Positions 27,437 to 36,666 are shown, counted from the first letter of the stretch. The stretch is 64,000 bases of DNA from Streptomyces sp. NRRL S-340 (GCF_000720185.1 NZ_JOIY01000007.1:124001-188000); one strand, 5' to 3'. Notes: a model not told the origin generated them from the sequence alone. Translations and numbers: made by a program.

Positions 27437-27910
27437 TCAGCCGAACATGCCCGGCTGGTAGTCGCCCGCCGGCTGCTGGATGACGACGTTCAGGCGGTTG
27501 TACGCGTTGATCAGGGCGATGAGGCCGACGAGGGCGGCGAGCTGGTCCTCGTCGTAGTGCTTGGTGGCGTTCTCCCAGACCTCGTCGCTGACGCCGCCGG
27601 CCGCGTCCGCGATGCGGGTGCCCTGCTCGGCCAGTTCCAGGGCGGCGCGCTCGGCCTCCGTGAAGACCGTGGCCTCCCTCCACGCGGCGACCAGGTGCAG
27701 GCGCTGTGCCGTCTCACCGGCGTGCGCGGCGTCCTTGGTGTGCATGTCCGTGCAGAAACCGCAGCCGTTGATCTGGCTGGCGCGGATCTTCACCAGCTCC
27801 TGCGTCGCGGCCGGGAGCGTCGAGTCCGACAGGACCTTGCCGGCGGAGTTGATGTAGCGGAAGAACTTGCCGGCGACGGGGTTCTCGAAGAGGTTGAGGC
27901 GGGCTTCCAT
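27437..27910 (-). CDS. AhpD-like carboxymuconolactone decarboxylase family protein
   Basis: 157 residues from ATG 27910, which has AAGGAG 7 nt upstream (ATG 27928 is weaker). The redox motif CGFC (Cys50, Cys53) followed by DMH (His57) is the AhpD active-site arrangement of alkylhydroperoxidase-like proteins. The remaining helices (LYDEDQLAALVGLIALINAYNRLNV region) fit the all-helical fold. Probably a thiol-dependent peroxidase or redox protein in the cytosol. No AhpC is adjacent. Confidence 0.82.
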   Translation of the reverse strand: MEARLNLFENPVAGKFFRYINSAGKVLSDSTLPAATQELVKIRASQINGCGFCTDMHTKDAAHAGETAQRLHLVAAWREATVFTEAERAALELAEQGTRIADAAGGVSDEVWENATKHYDEDQLAALVGLIALINAYNRLNVVIQQPAGDYQPGMFG

Positions 27911-28139
27911 CGTGGGCTCCTTGGTCATCGTTGCTCGTCGTCGTGCGGTTGCAGTGATACGACGGATCCGGGGCGCGGTGTGTGACAGGCCTGCGGATCC
28001 TGTTGGTGTGACCTGGGTCTCACTCTGACCCGCTCGGGGCCGGTCCGCCCGCCGGCCGGGACGGGGGTTAGCCTCGGGGCGTTCGACGCGTGCGGCAGTC
28101 ACGGCACGTGCGGGAGTCGGGGGAGACAGGGAGACAGTG

Positions 28140-28445
28140 ATGGCGAGGATTCCTACGGCAGCGGTCGCCGCGACCGGGCTCGTCGGCGGCTACGGCGTGG
28201 CCCGCTGGACCAAGAAGCGGCAGCTGGGCGGGGCCGTGCTGGCCGTCGCCGGGGCCGCCGCCGCGCAGCAGTGGCGGCAGCGGGCGGGCGGGAAGGCGGC
28301 GGGCGCGCTCACCGCCGCCTACGTCGCCGCGTTCGCCGGGTCGCACCCGCTGGCCAAGAAGGTGGGCGCCTGGCCCGCCGTGTTCGGGGTCGCCGGGGCG
28401 GTCGCCGCCGCCTCCTGGGCCGTGGCCGACCGGCGCGGTTCGTAG
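28140..28445 (+). CDS. Small hypothetical membrane protein
   Basis: 101 residues from ATG 28140 (GTG 28137 is one codon upstream). Ala/Gly-rich, with three weakly hydrophobic segments (AAVAATGLVGGYGVA, GAVLAVAGAAAAQQW, VFGVAGAVAAASWAVA) separated by basic loops. No family recognised. Its codon bias and clear start suggest it is translated. Stands alone between an AhpD-like gene and the GlxA-type regulator. Confidence 0.55.
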   Translation: MARIPTAAVAATGLVGGYGVARWTKKRQLGGAVLAVAGAAAAQQWRQRAGGKAAGALTAAYVAAFAGSHPLAKKVGAWPAVFGVAGAVAAASWAVADRRGS

Positions 28446-28489
28446 GCGCGGTTCGTAAGGGACACGGGTCCCGCCCGCGCTCCGGACCG

Positions 28490-28570
28490 CCGCCTCAGCC
28501 CCGCGCCGCCCCGGCCACGCACCGCCTCAGCCCCGCGCCGCCCCGGCCACGCACCGGCTCAGCCCCGCGT
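28490..28570. repeat. 32-bp tandem repeat abutting the GlxA-type gene end
   Basis: CCGCCTCAGCCCCGCGCCGC begins copies at 28490 and 28522, and a partial, diverged copy starts at 28554 and runs into the stop codon region of the regulator gene. The duplication probably arose from the 3' end of that gene. Confidence 0.75.
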
Positions 28571-29515
28571 CGCCCGGAACGCGTTCCGGTACGCCCTCGG
28601 GCTCGTGCCCACCACCCTGCGGAAGCGCTCGCGGAAGGCCGTGGGCGAGCCGAAACCGGCCTGTTCGGCGATGCGTTCCACGGGGTCCGGCGTGGTCTCC
28701 AGGAGGTGCTGGGCGCGCCGCACCCGCGCACGGTGCAGCCACTGCAACGGCGTCGTGCCGGTCTGCTCGCGGAAGCGGCGGTTGAGGGTGCGGGTGCTCA
28801 TGCCGGCCCGGGCCGCGATCTCCTCCAGGGCGAGGTCGCGGTCGCAGTGCTGCTCCAGCCAGCGCAGCACCGGCTCCAGGGTGGCGCCGGCGGGGGCGGG
28901 CGGCAGGTCGTGGACGATGAACTGCGCCTGGCCGCCCTCCCGTTCCAGCGGCATCACCGACAGGCGGGCGGCGTGCGCGGCGATCGCCGAGCCGTGGTCC
29001 TTGCGGATCATGTGCAGGCACATGTCCAGGGCCGCGGCGGCGCCCGCGGAGGTCAGGAGCCGGCCGTTGTCGACGTAGAGGACGTTCGGGTCGACGGTCA
29101 CCCGCGGGTACCGCTGGGCCAGCGTCCGCGCCGCGGTCCAGTGGGTCGTCGCGCGCAGGCCGTCCAGCAGGCCGGTGGCGGCGAGGAGGAAGGCGCCGAC
29201 GCAGATCGAGGCGATGCGCGTGCCGTTCGCCGCCGCGTCGCGCAGCGCGTCCGCGACGCCCGGCGGGAGCGGGGCGGTGGGGTCGGCGACCCCGGGCACG
29301 ACGATCGTGTCCGCCTCGGCGAGGGTGCTCAGTCCGTACGGCGCCCGGACGGTGAACGCGCCGCCGGCCGTCCGCACCTCCCGTTCCACCGAGCAGACCC
29401 GGGTCTCGTAGAGGGCCCGGCCGTCGGGCTGTCTGGCCCAGCCGAAGGTGTCGACGGGGGCGGAGAGGTCGAACGGGATCACCTGGTCCAGCGCCAGGAC
29501 GGCCACGGTGTGCAT
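28559..29515 (-). CDS. GlxA family AraC-type transcriptional regulator
   Basis: 318 residues from ATG 29515. The N-terminal DJ-1/PfpI-like amidotransferase-fold domain (about 1-170) includes ASICVGAFLLAATGLLDG with a cysteine in the nucleophile-elbow position. The C-terminal AraC domain (about 210-315) has two HTH units: LEEIAARAGMSTRTLNRRFREQTG and RIAEQAGFGSPTAFRERFRRVVG. GlxA proteins act as sensors or regulators of nitrogen or aldehyde metabolism; no partner operon identifies the signal here. Confidence 0.87.
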   Translation of the reverse strand: MHTVAVLALDQVIPFDLSAPVDTFGWARQPDGRALYETRVCSVEREVRTAGGAFTVRAPYGLSTLAEADTIVVPGVADPTAPLPPGVADALRDAAANGTRIASICVGAFLLAATGLLDGLRATTHWTAARTLAQRYPRVTVDPNVLYVDNGRLLTSAGAAAALDMCLHMIRKDHGSAIAAHAARLSVMPLEREGGQAQFIVHDLPPAPAGATLEPVLRWLEQHCDRDLALEEIAARAGMSTRTLNRRFREQTGTTPLQWLHRARVRRAQHLLETTPDPVERIAEQAGFGSPTAFRERFRRVVGTSPRAYRNAFRATRG

Positions 29516-29930
29516 GCCGGGAGCGTAGGCGGGCGCGCCGGGGGCGGGCACTGGGGGTAGCCGGTGTCCCGCCGGGCCCGCCCTTCCCGTCCACCCGCGT
29601 CCGCCCGGTTTCCGCCTCGCGCCCCCTGCTCAGCCGCGCACCGGCGCCCCCGGCGTCCGTCCGGCTTCCGCCCGCGCCGGCCCCGGCGTCCGCCCGGTCT
29701 CCCCCACACCGGCTGCTCGCCCCCGCACCTGCCCCGGCGCCCGTCCGGCCTCTGTCCCGCACCGCTCAGTGCTCAGCCCCGCACCAGCACCTGGCCAGCC
29801 CCAGCACCCGTCCCCGCCTCTCCCCGCCCCCGCACCGGCTCCCGTCCGGGCCCGGGTCCTGGCGGGAATCCGTCGGTACCTGGCATTCCTGCCGCTTCTT
29901 CCGGCTCACCGGCCCGTCTAGCGTCGGCGC
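29516..29930. other. Proline-codon-rich low-complexity intergenic region
   Basis: About 415 bp of C-rich DNA, with repeats built on CCGCACCGGC, CGTCCGCCCGG and CAGCCCCGCACC units. Both flanking genes point away from it, so promoters of the GlxA-type regulator and of the gene at 29931 should lie here. No protein with convincing features was found. Confidence 0.5.
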
Positions 29931-30533
29931 GTGACCAAGTTCCTCCTCGCCGTGCACGTCCTGGCCGCGATCGTCGCGATCGGGCCCGTCACCGTCGCCG
30001 CCAGCATGTTCCCGCCCGCCGCGCGCCGCGCGCTGTCCTCGCCCGGTGATCACCGGGCGGCGGAGACCGTACGGCTGCTGCTGCGGATCTGCCAGGTGTA
30101 CGCGGTCGTCGGTGTCGTCGTGCCGGTGTTCGGGTTCGCCACGGCACGGAACATGGGCGTGCTGGGCGACACGTGGCTCCTCGTGTCCATCGCGCTGACC
30201 GCGCTCGCCGCGCTGGTGCTCGCCGCACTGGTCCTGCCCCGCCAGGCGGCCCTCGTCGAAAGCCTCACCTCGGAGGGCTTCACCTCGGAGAACCTGGCCG
30301 GGAAGAGCCTCACCGCGGAACGCCTCACCTCAGCAGGCCCCGCCTCAGCGACCCTCGTCGCCGTGAGCGGCACCGGGGCCACCGGCGAAGGCACGGGCGG
30401 CGGCGCAGGACCCGACCGCACCACCGTCCGCGCCACCGCCCGGCTGGCCATGTTCACCGGCCTGTTCAACCTGCTGTGGGCCGCCGTCACCGTCCTGATG
30501 ATCGTCAGGCCGGGCTCGACGACGGGGGCGTGA
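29931..30533 (+). CDS. DUF2269-like integral membrane protein
   Basis: 200 residues from GTG 29931. Four hydrophobic segments, starting FLLAVHVLAAIVAIGPVTVAASMF with the His-containing first helix of DUF2269 proteins, and closing with LAMFTGLFNLLWAAVTVLMIV. Between helices three and four is a repeat-like Ser/Thr/Glu/Leu insertion of about 50 residues (LTSEGFTSEN, LTAERLTSAG), not expected in the family. The last 29 bp overlap the convergent MFS gene. Function unknown. Confidence 0.6.
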   Translation: MTKFLLAVHVLAAIVAIGPVTVAASMFPPAARRALSSPGDHRAAETVRLLLRICQVYAVVGVVVPVFGFATARNMGVLGDTWLLVSIALTALAALVLAALVLPRQAALVESLTSEGFTSENLAGKSLTAERLTSAGPASATLVAVSGTGATGEGTGGGAGPDRTTVRATARLAMFTGLFNLLWAAVTVLMIVRPGSTTGA

Positions 30534-32052
30534 CGTCGGGGCGGCCCTTGCCCGCGGACGGTCCGGTCTTCGCCGGCACCGCGGTCAGCGGCGTGGCGAT
30601 GTCCTCCAGGGAGCGGCGCTCGGCGTCGACCGCGAGGAAGGCGGCCACCAGGCCCGCCGCGCACATCAGGGCCGCGCCGATCGAGAAGGCGAGGACCGTG
30701 TCGCCGACCTTGCCGGTGCCCGTGAGGTCGGCGAAGAGCACCGGGCCGCTGATACCGCCGGCGGCGGTGCCGAGGGCGTAGAAGAACGCGATGGACATCG
30801 CCCGCGTCTCCATCGGGAAGATCTCCGAGACCGTCAGGTAGGCGCTGGAGGCGCCGGCCGAGGCGAAGAACAGCACCGCGCACCAGCAGGCGGTCAGCGT
30901 GGTCGCGCCGAGCGCGCCGCGGTCGAACAGCCAGGCCGTGCCGAACAGCAGCAGGCCGGACAGCAGGTAGGTGGAGGAGATCATCACCCGGCGGCCGACC
31001 GTGTCGAAGAGCTTGCCGAGCAGCAGCGGGCCGAGGAAGTTGCCGACCGCGATGACGGCGAAGTAGTAACCGGTGCGGTCGGAGGGGACGTCGAAGAACT
31101 TGGTCAGGATGGCGCCGAAACCGAAGGTGATGGCGTTGTAGAGGAAGGCCTGGCCGATGAAGAGGGAGAAGCCGAGGACCGCCCGCTTGGGGTAGCGGGC
31201 GAAGACCGTGCGGCCGATCTCCAGGAAGGACACGCTGCGGCGCTGGTGGATGGTGATCTCGCCGTGCGGCTCCGGCAGCCGCCCGCCCGTCTCCGACTCG
31301 ATCCGCTGTTCGATCCCGCTCACCACTTCCTCGGCCTCGCCGTCCTTGCCGTGGATCAGCAGCCAGCGCGGGCTCTCCGGCACGTGCCGCCGTACGAGCA
31401 GGATCACCAGGGCGAGGACGGCGCCGAGCGCGAACGTCAGCCGCCAGCCCACGTCGGCGGCGAGGAAGCGGGTGTTCAGCGCGAGGATGGACAGCAGCGA
31501 ACCGCCGACCGCGCCCACCCAGAAACTGCCGTTGATGATCAGGTCGACCCGGCCGCGGTAGTTCGCGGGGATCAGCTCGTCGATCGCGGAGTTGATGGCC
31601 GCGTACTCGCCGCCGATGCCGAACCCGGTCAGGAAGCGGAAGAGGAAGAACCACCAGGCGTGGAAGGAGACGGCGGTCAGGGCGGTGGCCGCGAGATAGA
31701 CCGCCAGGGTGATCATGAACAGCTTCCGGCGGCCGTAGCGGTCGGTCAGCCGTCCCCAGAACAGGGCGCCCACGCAGGCCCCGGCCACGTACAGCGCGGC
31801 CGCCACGCCGGTGACCTGCCCGGAGCTGATCGCCAGACCGCTGCCCGGTTCCGACAGGCGGCTGGCGATGTTGCCGACGACGGTGACTTCCAGCCCGTCC
31901 AGGATCCACACCGTGCCCAGGCCCACGACGATGGTCCAGTGCCAGCGCGACCACGGAAGACGGTCGAGTCTGGCGGGGATGTCGGTGGTCACGGTGCGGC
32001 CGGTGCCGTCACCTGCCGACCCTGCGGCGCTTGCGGCGTCTGCGGTGGCCAT
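30505..32052 (-). CDS. MFS transporter, sugar/metabolite porter type
   Basis: 515 residues from ATG 32052 with GAGGAGGGAG upstream. Twelve predicted membrane segments; the loop 2-3 signature is WGRLTDRYGRRKLF, and the middle loop contains VPESPRWLL, as in sugar-porter and aromatic-acid/metabolite symporters. N-terminal 40 residues are polar. It should move a small solute across the membrane with protons. Neighbours give no substrate; it overlaps the 3' end of the DUF2269-like gene convergently. Confidence 0.86.
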   Translation of the reverse strand: MATADAASAAGSAGDGTGRTVTTDIPARLDRLPWSRWHWTIVVGLGTVWILDGLEVTVVGNIASRLSEPGSGLAISSGQVTGVAAALYVAGACVGALFWGRLTDRYGRRKLFMITLAVYLAATALTAVSFHAWWFFLFRFLTGFGIGGEYAAINSAIDELIPANYRGRVDLIINGSFWVGAVGGSLLSILALNTRFLAADVGWRLTFALGAVLALVILLVRRHVPESPRWLLIHGKDGEAEEVVSGIEQRIESETGGRLPEPHGEITIHQRRSVSFLEIGRTVFARYPKRAVLGFSLFIGQAFLYNAITFGFGAILTKFFDVPSDRTGYYFAVIAVGNFLGPLLLGKLFDTVGRRVMISSTYLLSGLLLFGTAWLFDRGALGATTLTACWCAVLFFASAGASSAYLTVSEIFPMETRAMSIAFFYALGTAAGGISGPVLFADLTGTGKVGDTVLAFSIGAALMCAAGLVAAFLAVDAERRSLEDIATPLTAVPAKTGPSAGKGRPDVTPPSSSPA

Positions 32053-32127
32053 GGGCTCCCTCCTCGTCGGGCGGACGTCCCTCCGGGTGCCCCCGAACCC
32101 ATGGGATCACGCCCTGGCACCGGCCGC

Positions 32128-33465
32128 CTACGCTCCGAGGACGCGCGACACCGTGTAGATCAGCAGTCCCGCCAGCGAGCCCACCACCGTGCCGTTGATC
32201 CGGATGAACTGCAGGTCACGGCCGATGTGCGCCTCGATCTTGCGGGTGGTGTGCTCGGCGTCCCAGCCCGCCACGGTGTCGGTGATCAGCGAGGTGATCT
32301 CCTTGCGGTACGTCGTCACCACGTACACCGCGGCACCCTCCACCCAGCGGTCCACCTTGCCCTGGGCCTTGGGGTCCTCGGCCATCCGGTTGCCCAGGGA
32401 GAGCAGGGAGGCCCGCACCCGCATCCGCAGCTCGCTGCGCTCGTCCTCCGCCGCCGAGACGATCATCGACCGTACGGCGGACCAGGCCGAGGCGATCAGG
32501 TCCTGGACCTCGCCGCGGCCCAGCACCTCGCTCTTGAGGCGTTCGACACGGGCCCGGGTGTCGCCGTCGGACTGGAGGTCGCAGGCGAAGTCGGTGAGGA
32601 AGCGGTCCAGGGCGCCGCGCGCGGGATGGCTCGGCATGTCCCGCATCTCGGTGACGAAGCGCAGCAGCTCCCTGTAGACGCGCTCACCGACCTTCCGGTC
32701 GACGAACTTCGGGGTCCAGCCGGGCGCCCCGCCCTGCACCGCGTCCATCACGGAGTCGCCGTGCAGCACCAGCCAGTCGTGCGCCCGGCTGACGACCAGG
32801 TCGACGACGCGCCGGTGCCCGCCGTCGGCGACGATCTTCTCCAGCATCTTGCCGAGCCCGGGCGCGATCTCCTGCACCGCCGCCCGGCGCGTGATCGCCT
32901 CGCCGACCACCGCCTGCACGTCGGAGTCGCGCAGCACCGTCAGCGCGCCGCGCAGCGCGGTGGCCAGTTCGGCGGTCACCCGGTCGGCGTGCTCCGGGCG
33001 GGCGAGCCAGGCGCCCAGCCGGCCGCCGATGCCGACGGCGCGCAGCCGCTGCCGCACGACGTCCTCGGAGAGGAAGTTCTCGCCGACGAACTCGCCCAGC
33101 GAGACGCCGAGCTGGTCCTTCTTGGTGGGGATGATCGCGGTGTGCGGGATGGGCAGCCCGAGCGGGTGCCGGAAGAGGGCGGTGACCGCGAACCAGTCGG
33201 CGAGCGCGCCGACCATGCCCGCCTCGGTGGCCGCGGCGACGTACCCCGCCCAGGCACCGGCACCGGTGTGCTCGGCCCACTTGGCCAGGACGTACACCAC
33301 CGCCACGAACAGCAGGAGCCCCGTCGCGGTGAGCTTCATCCGGCGCACACCGCGCCGGCGCTCCTCGTCGGCGGGGCTGAACACGGTCATCGCGCGCCGG
33401 GGGACGGCCGCGGCGTCCGCCGCTTCCGCGTCCGCCTGTGGCACCGCCGTCGTCGTTCGTTCCAT
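32128..33465 (-). CDS. DUF445 family membrane-anchored protein
   Basis: 445 residues from ATG 33465 (GTG 33474 possible). A polar N-terminus is followed by a membrane helix (LTATGLLLFVAVVYVLA), then AGMVGALADWFAVTALFRHPLGLPIPHTAIIPTKKDQLG, the family hallmark. The long middle is helical and probably cytoplasmic. A final hydrophobic segment (GSLAGLLIYTVSRVLG) follows FIRINGTVVG. The YjiN/DUF445 family has no agreed function. It is 76 bp from the MFS gene on the same strand. Confidence 0.83.
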   Translation of the reverse strand: MERTTTAVPQADAEAADAAAVPRRAMTVFSPADEERRRGVRRMKLTATGLLLFVAVVYVLAKWAEHTGAGAWAGYVAAATEAGMVGALADWFAVTALFRHPLGLPIPHTAIIPTKKDQLGVSLGEFVGENFLSEDVVRQRLRAVGIGGRLGAWLARPEHADRVTAELATALRGALTVLRDSDVQAVVGEAITRRAAVQEIAPGLGKMLEKIVADGGHRRVVDLVVSRAHDWLVLHGDSVMDAVQGGAPGWTPKFVDRKVGERVYRELLRFVTEMRDMPSHPARGALDRFLTDFACDLQSDGDTRARVERLKSEVLGRGEVQDLIASAWSAVRSMIVSAAEDERSELRMRVRASLLSLGNRMAEDPKAQGKVDRWVEGAAVYVVTTYRKEITSLITDTVAGWDAEHTTRKIEAHIGRDLQFIRINGTVVGSLAGLLIYTVSRVLGA

Positions 33466-33716
33466 CCGCTCCACCCGTTCCGTGTTCCCGCACCCGCCCC
33501 GCGCACGATTGTCCCCTCCTGACCTACTCCCGGGACGGAACAGGAGTTCCCGGCCTCACCCGGAAGGGGCGACGGCGCGGGGAGCGACGGCGGCACGGCG
33601 GCACGGGGAAAGTCCGCGGACGGCGGAGGCCGACTGCGGGGCGGGGAGAAACCAGCGGCAGGAGCGGCAGGAGGGGCAGGAGGGGCAGGAGGGGCGGGGA
33701 GAACGGGAGGAAGGGC

Positions 33717-34607
33717 CTAGAAGTCCCGGTGTCCCCGGCCGTCCCGGCGCTGCTCCCGGCGTTCGCGGTGCCGCTCCCAGCGCTCCTCGTGCCGCTCGCG
33801 GTGCTGCTCAAGCCGCTCCTCGTGGCGTTCCCACTGCCGCTCCCAGCGCTCTCGGCGCTCGTCGCGGTGACTCCCCTGCAGCTCGCGGCGCTCGGCCCTG
33901 CGGTCCAGCTTCTCCTGGCGGCGCTCCTCCTTCTGCCGCTGGCGCTCGGCCCTGGTCAGCTTGCGCTCGACCCCCACACCGCCCCAGAAGGCGAAGCCCG
34001 TGACGATCACGCGCGGGGCGCCCGGCTCGCCCGGCACGCCCTCCTCGCGGTGGTCGAAGCCGCCCATGATGCCGATGCCGCGCACGACCACCTCGACACC
34101 GGGCGGCACGATCACCTGCGCCCCGCCCATGATCGCGATGCAGTTGATCTCGACCTCGCGGTCGGCGAAGTCCGCCTCGCGCAGGTCGATCTCGCCGCCG
34201 CCCCAGAAGGAGAAGCAGGTGAAGCGCTTGGGAACCGTCCACCGGCCCTTGCGCTGGAAGCCGGACATGACGGCGACGGCCCACGACGACGACCCCTCGC
34301 CGCCCGTGATCCGTCCCGCCCAACTCCCCTGTGGTGCGGGCTCCTTGTGGAGGGAGACGGCCGGGGAGAGGGGGACCGCGCCCTGCCCGACCGGCAGGTC
34401 ACGGGTGATCGGCGCCAGCTCCCCGTACGTGCGCGCCTGGTACGTCGCCTCCAGCCGCTCCTCGAACTCCGCCATGTCCAGGCGCCCTTCGGCGAGGGCG
34501 TCCCGCAGGACCTCGGCGACTCGTTCACGGTCGGCGTCGGAGGCGCGCAGCTCGGGGACGGGGTGCCCGGCGGGCGTCTCTCCTGGGGGCGGCACGGCGT
34601 CGGTCAT
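33717..34607 (-). CDS. DUF1707 SHOCT-like protein with highly charged C-terminal tail
   Basis: 296 residues from ATG 34607. Residues about 20-75 are DUF1707 (LRASDADRERVAEVLRDALAEGRLDMAEFEERLEATYQARTYGEL). A LiaF-type beta domain follows (about 115-215: RFTCFSFWGGGEIDLREADF, IAIMGGAQVIVPPGVEVVVRGIGIMGGF). The last about 75 residues are almost only Arg, Glu, His and Gln (ERWERQWERHEERLEQHRER), a single charged helix or coiled coil. LiaF-like domains relate to cell-envelope stress signalling, so a membrane-proximal stress sensor is plausible. The charged tail may bind nucleic acid or act as a spacer. Confidence 0.78.
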   Translation of the reverse strand: MTDAVPPPGETPAGHPVPELRASDADRERVAEVLRDALAEGRLDMAEFEERLEATYQARTYGELAPITRDLPVGQGAVPLSPAVSLHKEPAPQGSWAGRITGGEGSSSWAVAVMSGFQRKGRWTVPKRFTCFSFWGGGEIDLREADFADREVEINCIAIMGGAQVIVPPGVEVVVRGIGIMGGFDHREEGVPGEPGAPRVIVTGFAFWGGVGVERKLTRAERQRQKEERRQEKLDRRAERRELQGSHRDERRERWERQWERHEERLEQHRERHEERWERHRERREQRRDGRGHRDF

Positions 34608-34640
34608 GGGCAGCAGCCTACGAGTTCGCCGCGCGGGAGG

Positions 34641-35663
34641 CTACGAGCCCACGCGTTGCGCTCCGGTCTCGTACATCTTGGCGATCACGGCCTCGATGTC
34701 CGGTTCGCGCACCGACAGGTCCACCAGCGGGTAGCGGTCCGCGATCCGGGCCACCAGCGGGGCCGCCGACTCGCCCGCCGGGAACGCCAGCCACTGCCGC
34801 GGCCCCTCGACGCGGACCACGCGCGCGCCCGGCACGTCGACCGGCGGCAGTTCGCGCTCCAGGTCCACCACCAGGGTGCGTTCGCCCTCCCCCGCCTCGT
34901 GCAGGCCGGCCAGCGGGCCGTCGTACATCAGCCGGCCGTGGTCGATCACCATCACCCGCGAGCACAACTGCTCGATGTCCTGGAGGTCGTGGGTGGTCAG
35001 CAGCACCGTCGTGGCGCGCTCGGCGTTCAGGTCGCGCAGGAACTCACGGACCCTGGACTTGCTGACCACGTCCAGGCCGATGGTCGGCTCGTCCAGGTAC
35101 AGCACCTCCGGGTCGTGCAGCAGGGCCGCCGCGATGTCGCCGCGCATCCGCTGCCCCAGGGAGAGCTGCCGTACCGGGACGTCCAGCAGGCCGGACAGCT
35201 CCAGGAGTTCCACGCAGCGGTCGAGGTTCTCGCGGTAACGGGCGTCGGGGATGCGGTACATGCGGTGCATCAGCCGGTAGGAGTCGATCAGCGGCAGGTC
35301 CCACCACAGGGTCGTCCGCTGCCCGAACACCACCCCGATGCGCTGCGCGAGCCGCGTCCGCTCGCGCGAGGGGTCGATGCCGGCGACCCGCAGCCGACCG
35401 CCGCTCGGGGTCAGGATGCCGGTCAGCATCTTGATCGTCGTCGACTTGCCCGCGCCGTTCGGGCCGATGTAGCCGACCATCTCGCCGCGCGCCACGGTGA
35501 AGGAGATCGAGTCGACCGCCCGCACCCGCCGCCGTTCCCGCTTGAGGAAGCCGGTCTTCTTGCGCACGTCGAAGACCTTCTCGACCCGGTCGAGTTCGAT
35601 GAAGGCCCCGCCGGCCGTCCGCTCGCGGGCGCTCCCGAGCGCGCCGTCCGCTCCCGTGTCCAT
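34641..35663 (-). CDS. ABC-2 exporter ATP-binding protein
   Basis: 340 residues from ATG 35663. Walker A is GYIGPNGAGKSTTIKML. The Q-loop region VFGQRTTLWWDLP is typical of the subfamily paired with DUF990-type permeases. The signature is QLSLGQRMRGDIAAALLHDPEVLYLDEPTIGLD, containing Walker B; the switch His is in LLTTHDLQDIEQL. The C-terminal 80 residues form an accessory domain. It drives export through the two permeases encoded immediately upstream. Cargo unknown; relatives export antibiotics, lipids or cationic compounds. Confidence 0.86.
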   Translation of the reverse strand: MDTGADGALGSARERTAGGAFIELDRVEKVFDVRKKTGFLKRERRRVRAVDSISFTVARGEMVGYIGPNGAGKSTTIKMLTGILTPSGGRLRVAGIDPSRERTRLAQRIGVVFGQRTTLWWDLPLIDSYRLMHRMYRIPDARYRENLDRCVELLELSGLLDVPVRQLSLGQRMRGDIAAALLHDPEVLYLDEPTIGLDVVSKSRVREFLRDLNAERATTVLLTTHDLQDIEQLCSRVMVIDHGRLMYDGPLAGLHEAGEGERTLVVDLERELPPVDVPGARVVRVEGPRQWLAFPAGESAAPLVARIADRYPLVDLSVREPDIEAVIAKMYETGAQRVGS

Positions 35664-35682
35664 GTCCTGTGTCCCTCCAGCT

Positions 35683-36666
35683 TCAGCTTCCCGTACTCCG
35701 GTACGACCGCAGTCCCGCCCGCCACGCCAGTCCCGCCAGCGCGCAGCACGCCGCCGCCACCAGCGGCGGGGTGAACGCCGTCCACCACGGCAGCCCCAGC
35801 GGGTAGGGGCGTTCGAGCACATAGGCCGCGGGGACCCAGTTGACGAAGGCCAGCGGCAGGACGAACGTCACCCCCCGCACCAGCTCCCTGCCGAACACCG
35901 TCGGCGGGTACTCCAGCAGCGTGGTGCCGCCGTAGGTGAACGCGTTCTGCACCTCGGAGGCGTCCTGCGCCACGAACTGGAAGGCCGCGCCCGCCACGAA
36001 GACCGCGCAGAAGATGGCGCAGCCGCTCAGCACCATCACCGGCATCAGCAGCACCTTGGCCGGCGTCCAGTGCAGGTCGAGCGTGCACAGGGCGTACCCC
36101 AGCACCAGGAGTCCCTGCGTGACCCGGCCCAGCCGGCGCAGCGCGAACCGGTCCGCGGCGACCTGCGCGAGGACCGGCGCCGGGCGGACCAGCAGCGTGT
36201 CCAGGGTGCCGTCGCGCACCCGCCGCCCCAGCCGGTCCATCGAGCCGATCGTGAGGTCGGCCAGCCCGAAGGACGTGCCGGACAGCCCGTAGAGGAAGGC
36301 GATCTCGGGCAGCGAGTAGCCGCCCAGCGCGTCCACGCGGGAGAACATCAGCAGGATCGCCACGAAGTCGAGCGCGGTCGCCGCGAAGTTCCCGAAGGTG
36401 GTCATCACGAAGGAGGCCCGGTAGGCCATCGTGGAACGCAGCCACATCGCGGCGATCATGCGGTAGGCGCGCAGACCGTCGGCGAGCCGGCCGCGGGACG
36501 CGGACCCGGGGTCCGCGGCGGGCGGTGCGGAGGCGGTGGCGGGCGGTACGACGTCCGGGGCGGCCGGAACGGAGCCCGGGTCGGCCGGAACGGAGCCCGG
36601 GTCGGCCGGAACGGAGCCCGGGTCGGCCGGTACGGAGCCCGGCGTGTCGCCGGTGAGGTCAGCCAC
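35683..36666 (-). CDS. ABC-2 family permease with GSVPADP repeat leader
   Basis: 327 residues from GTG 36666, which overlaps the upstream permease stop by 8 bp. Residues 8-35 are repeats (PGSVPAD), then about six hydrophobic segments, among them SFVMTTFGNFAATALDFVAILLMF and ALGGYSLPEIAFLYGLSGTSFGLADL, the DUF990-like ABC-2 pattern. It forms a heterodimeric channel with 36659..37459. The Pro/Ser repeat leader comes from a 21-bp DNA repeat and is probably cytoplasmic and disordered. Confidence 0.8.
   Translation of the reverse strand: MADLTGDTPGSVPADPGSVPADPGSVPADPGSVPAAPDVVPPATASAPPAADPGSASRGRLADGLRAYRMIAAMWLRSTMAYRASFVMTTFGNFAATALDFVAILLMFSRVDALGGYSLPEIAFLYGLSGTSFGLADLTIGSMDRLGRRVRDGTLDTLLVRPAPVLAQVAADRFALRRLGRVTQGLLVLGYALCTLDLHWTPAKVLLMPVMVLSGCAIFCAVFVAGAAFQFVAQDASEVQNAFTYGGTTLLEYPPTVFGRELVRGVTFVLPLAFVNWVPAAYVLERPYPLGLPWWTAFTPPLVAAACCALAGLAWRAGLRSYRSTGS
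36561..36645. repeat. 21-bp in-frame tandem repeat, about four copies
   Basis: CGGCCGGAACGGAGCCCGGGT repeats at 36561, 36582 and 36603; a fourth, diverged copy starts at 36624. It lies inside the ABC-2 permease gene and codes the PGSVPAD heptapeptide. Length polymorphism between strains is likely. Confidence 0.85.

Noticed and set aside
28527..29762. 411-codon extension of the GlxA-type frame
   Set aside because: The extra N- and C-terminal parts are repeat-like and out of register with the true protein. The real product is bounded by 28559 and 29515.
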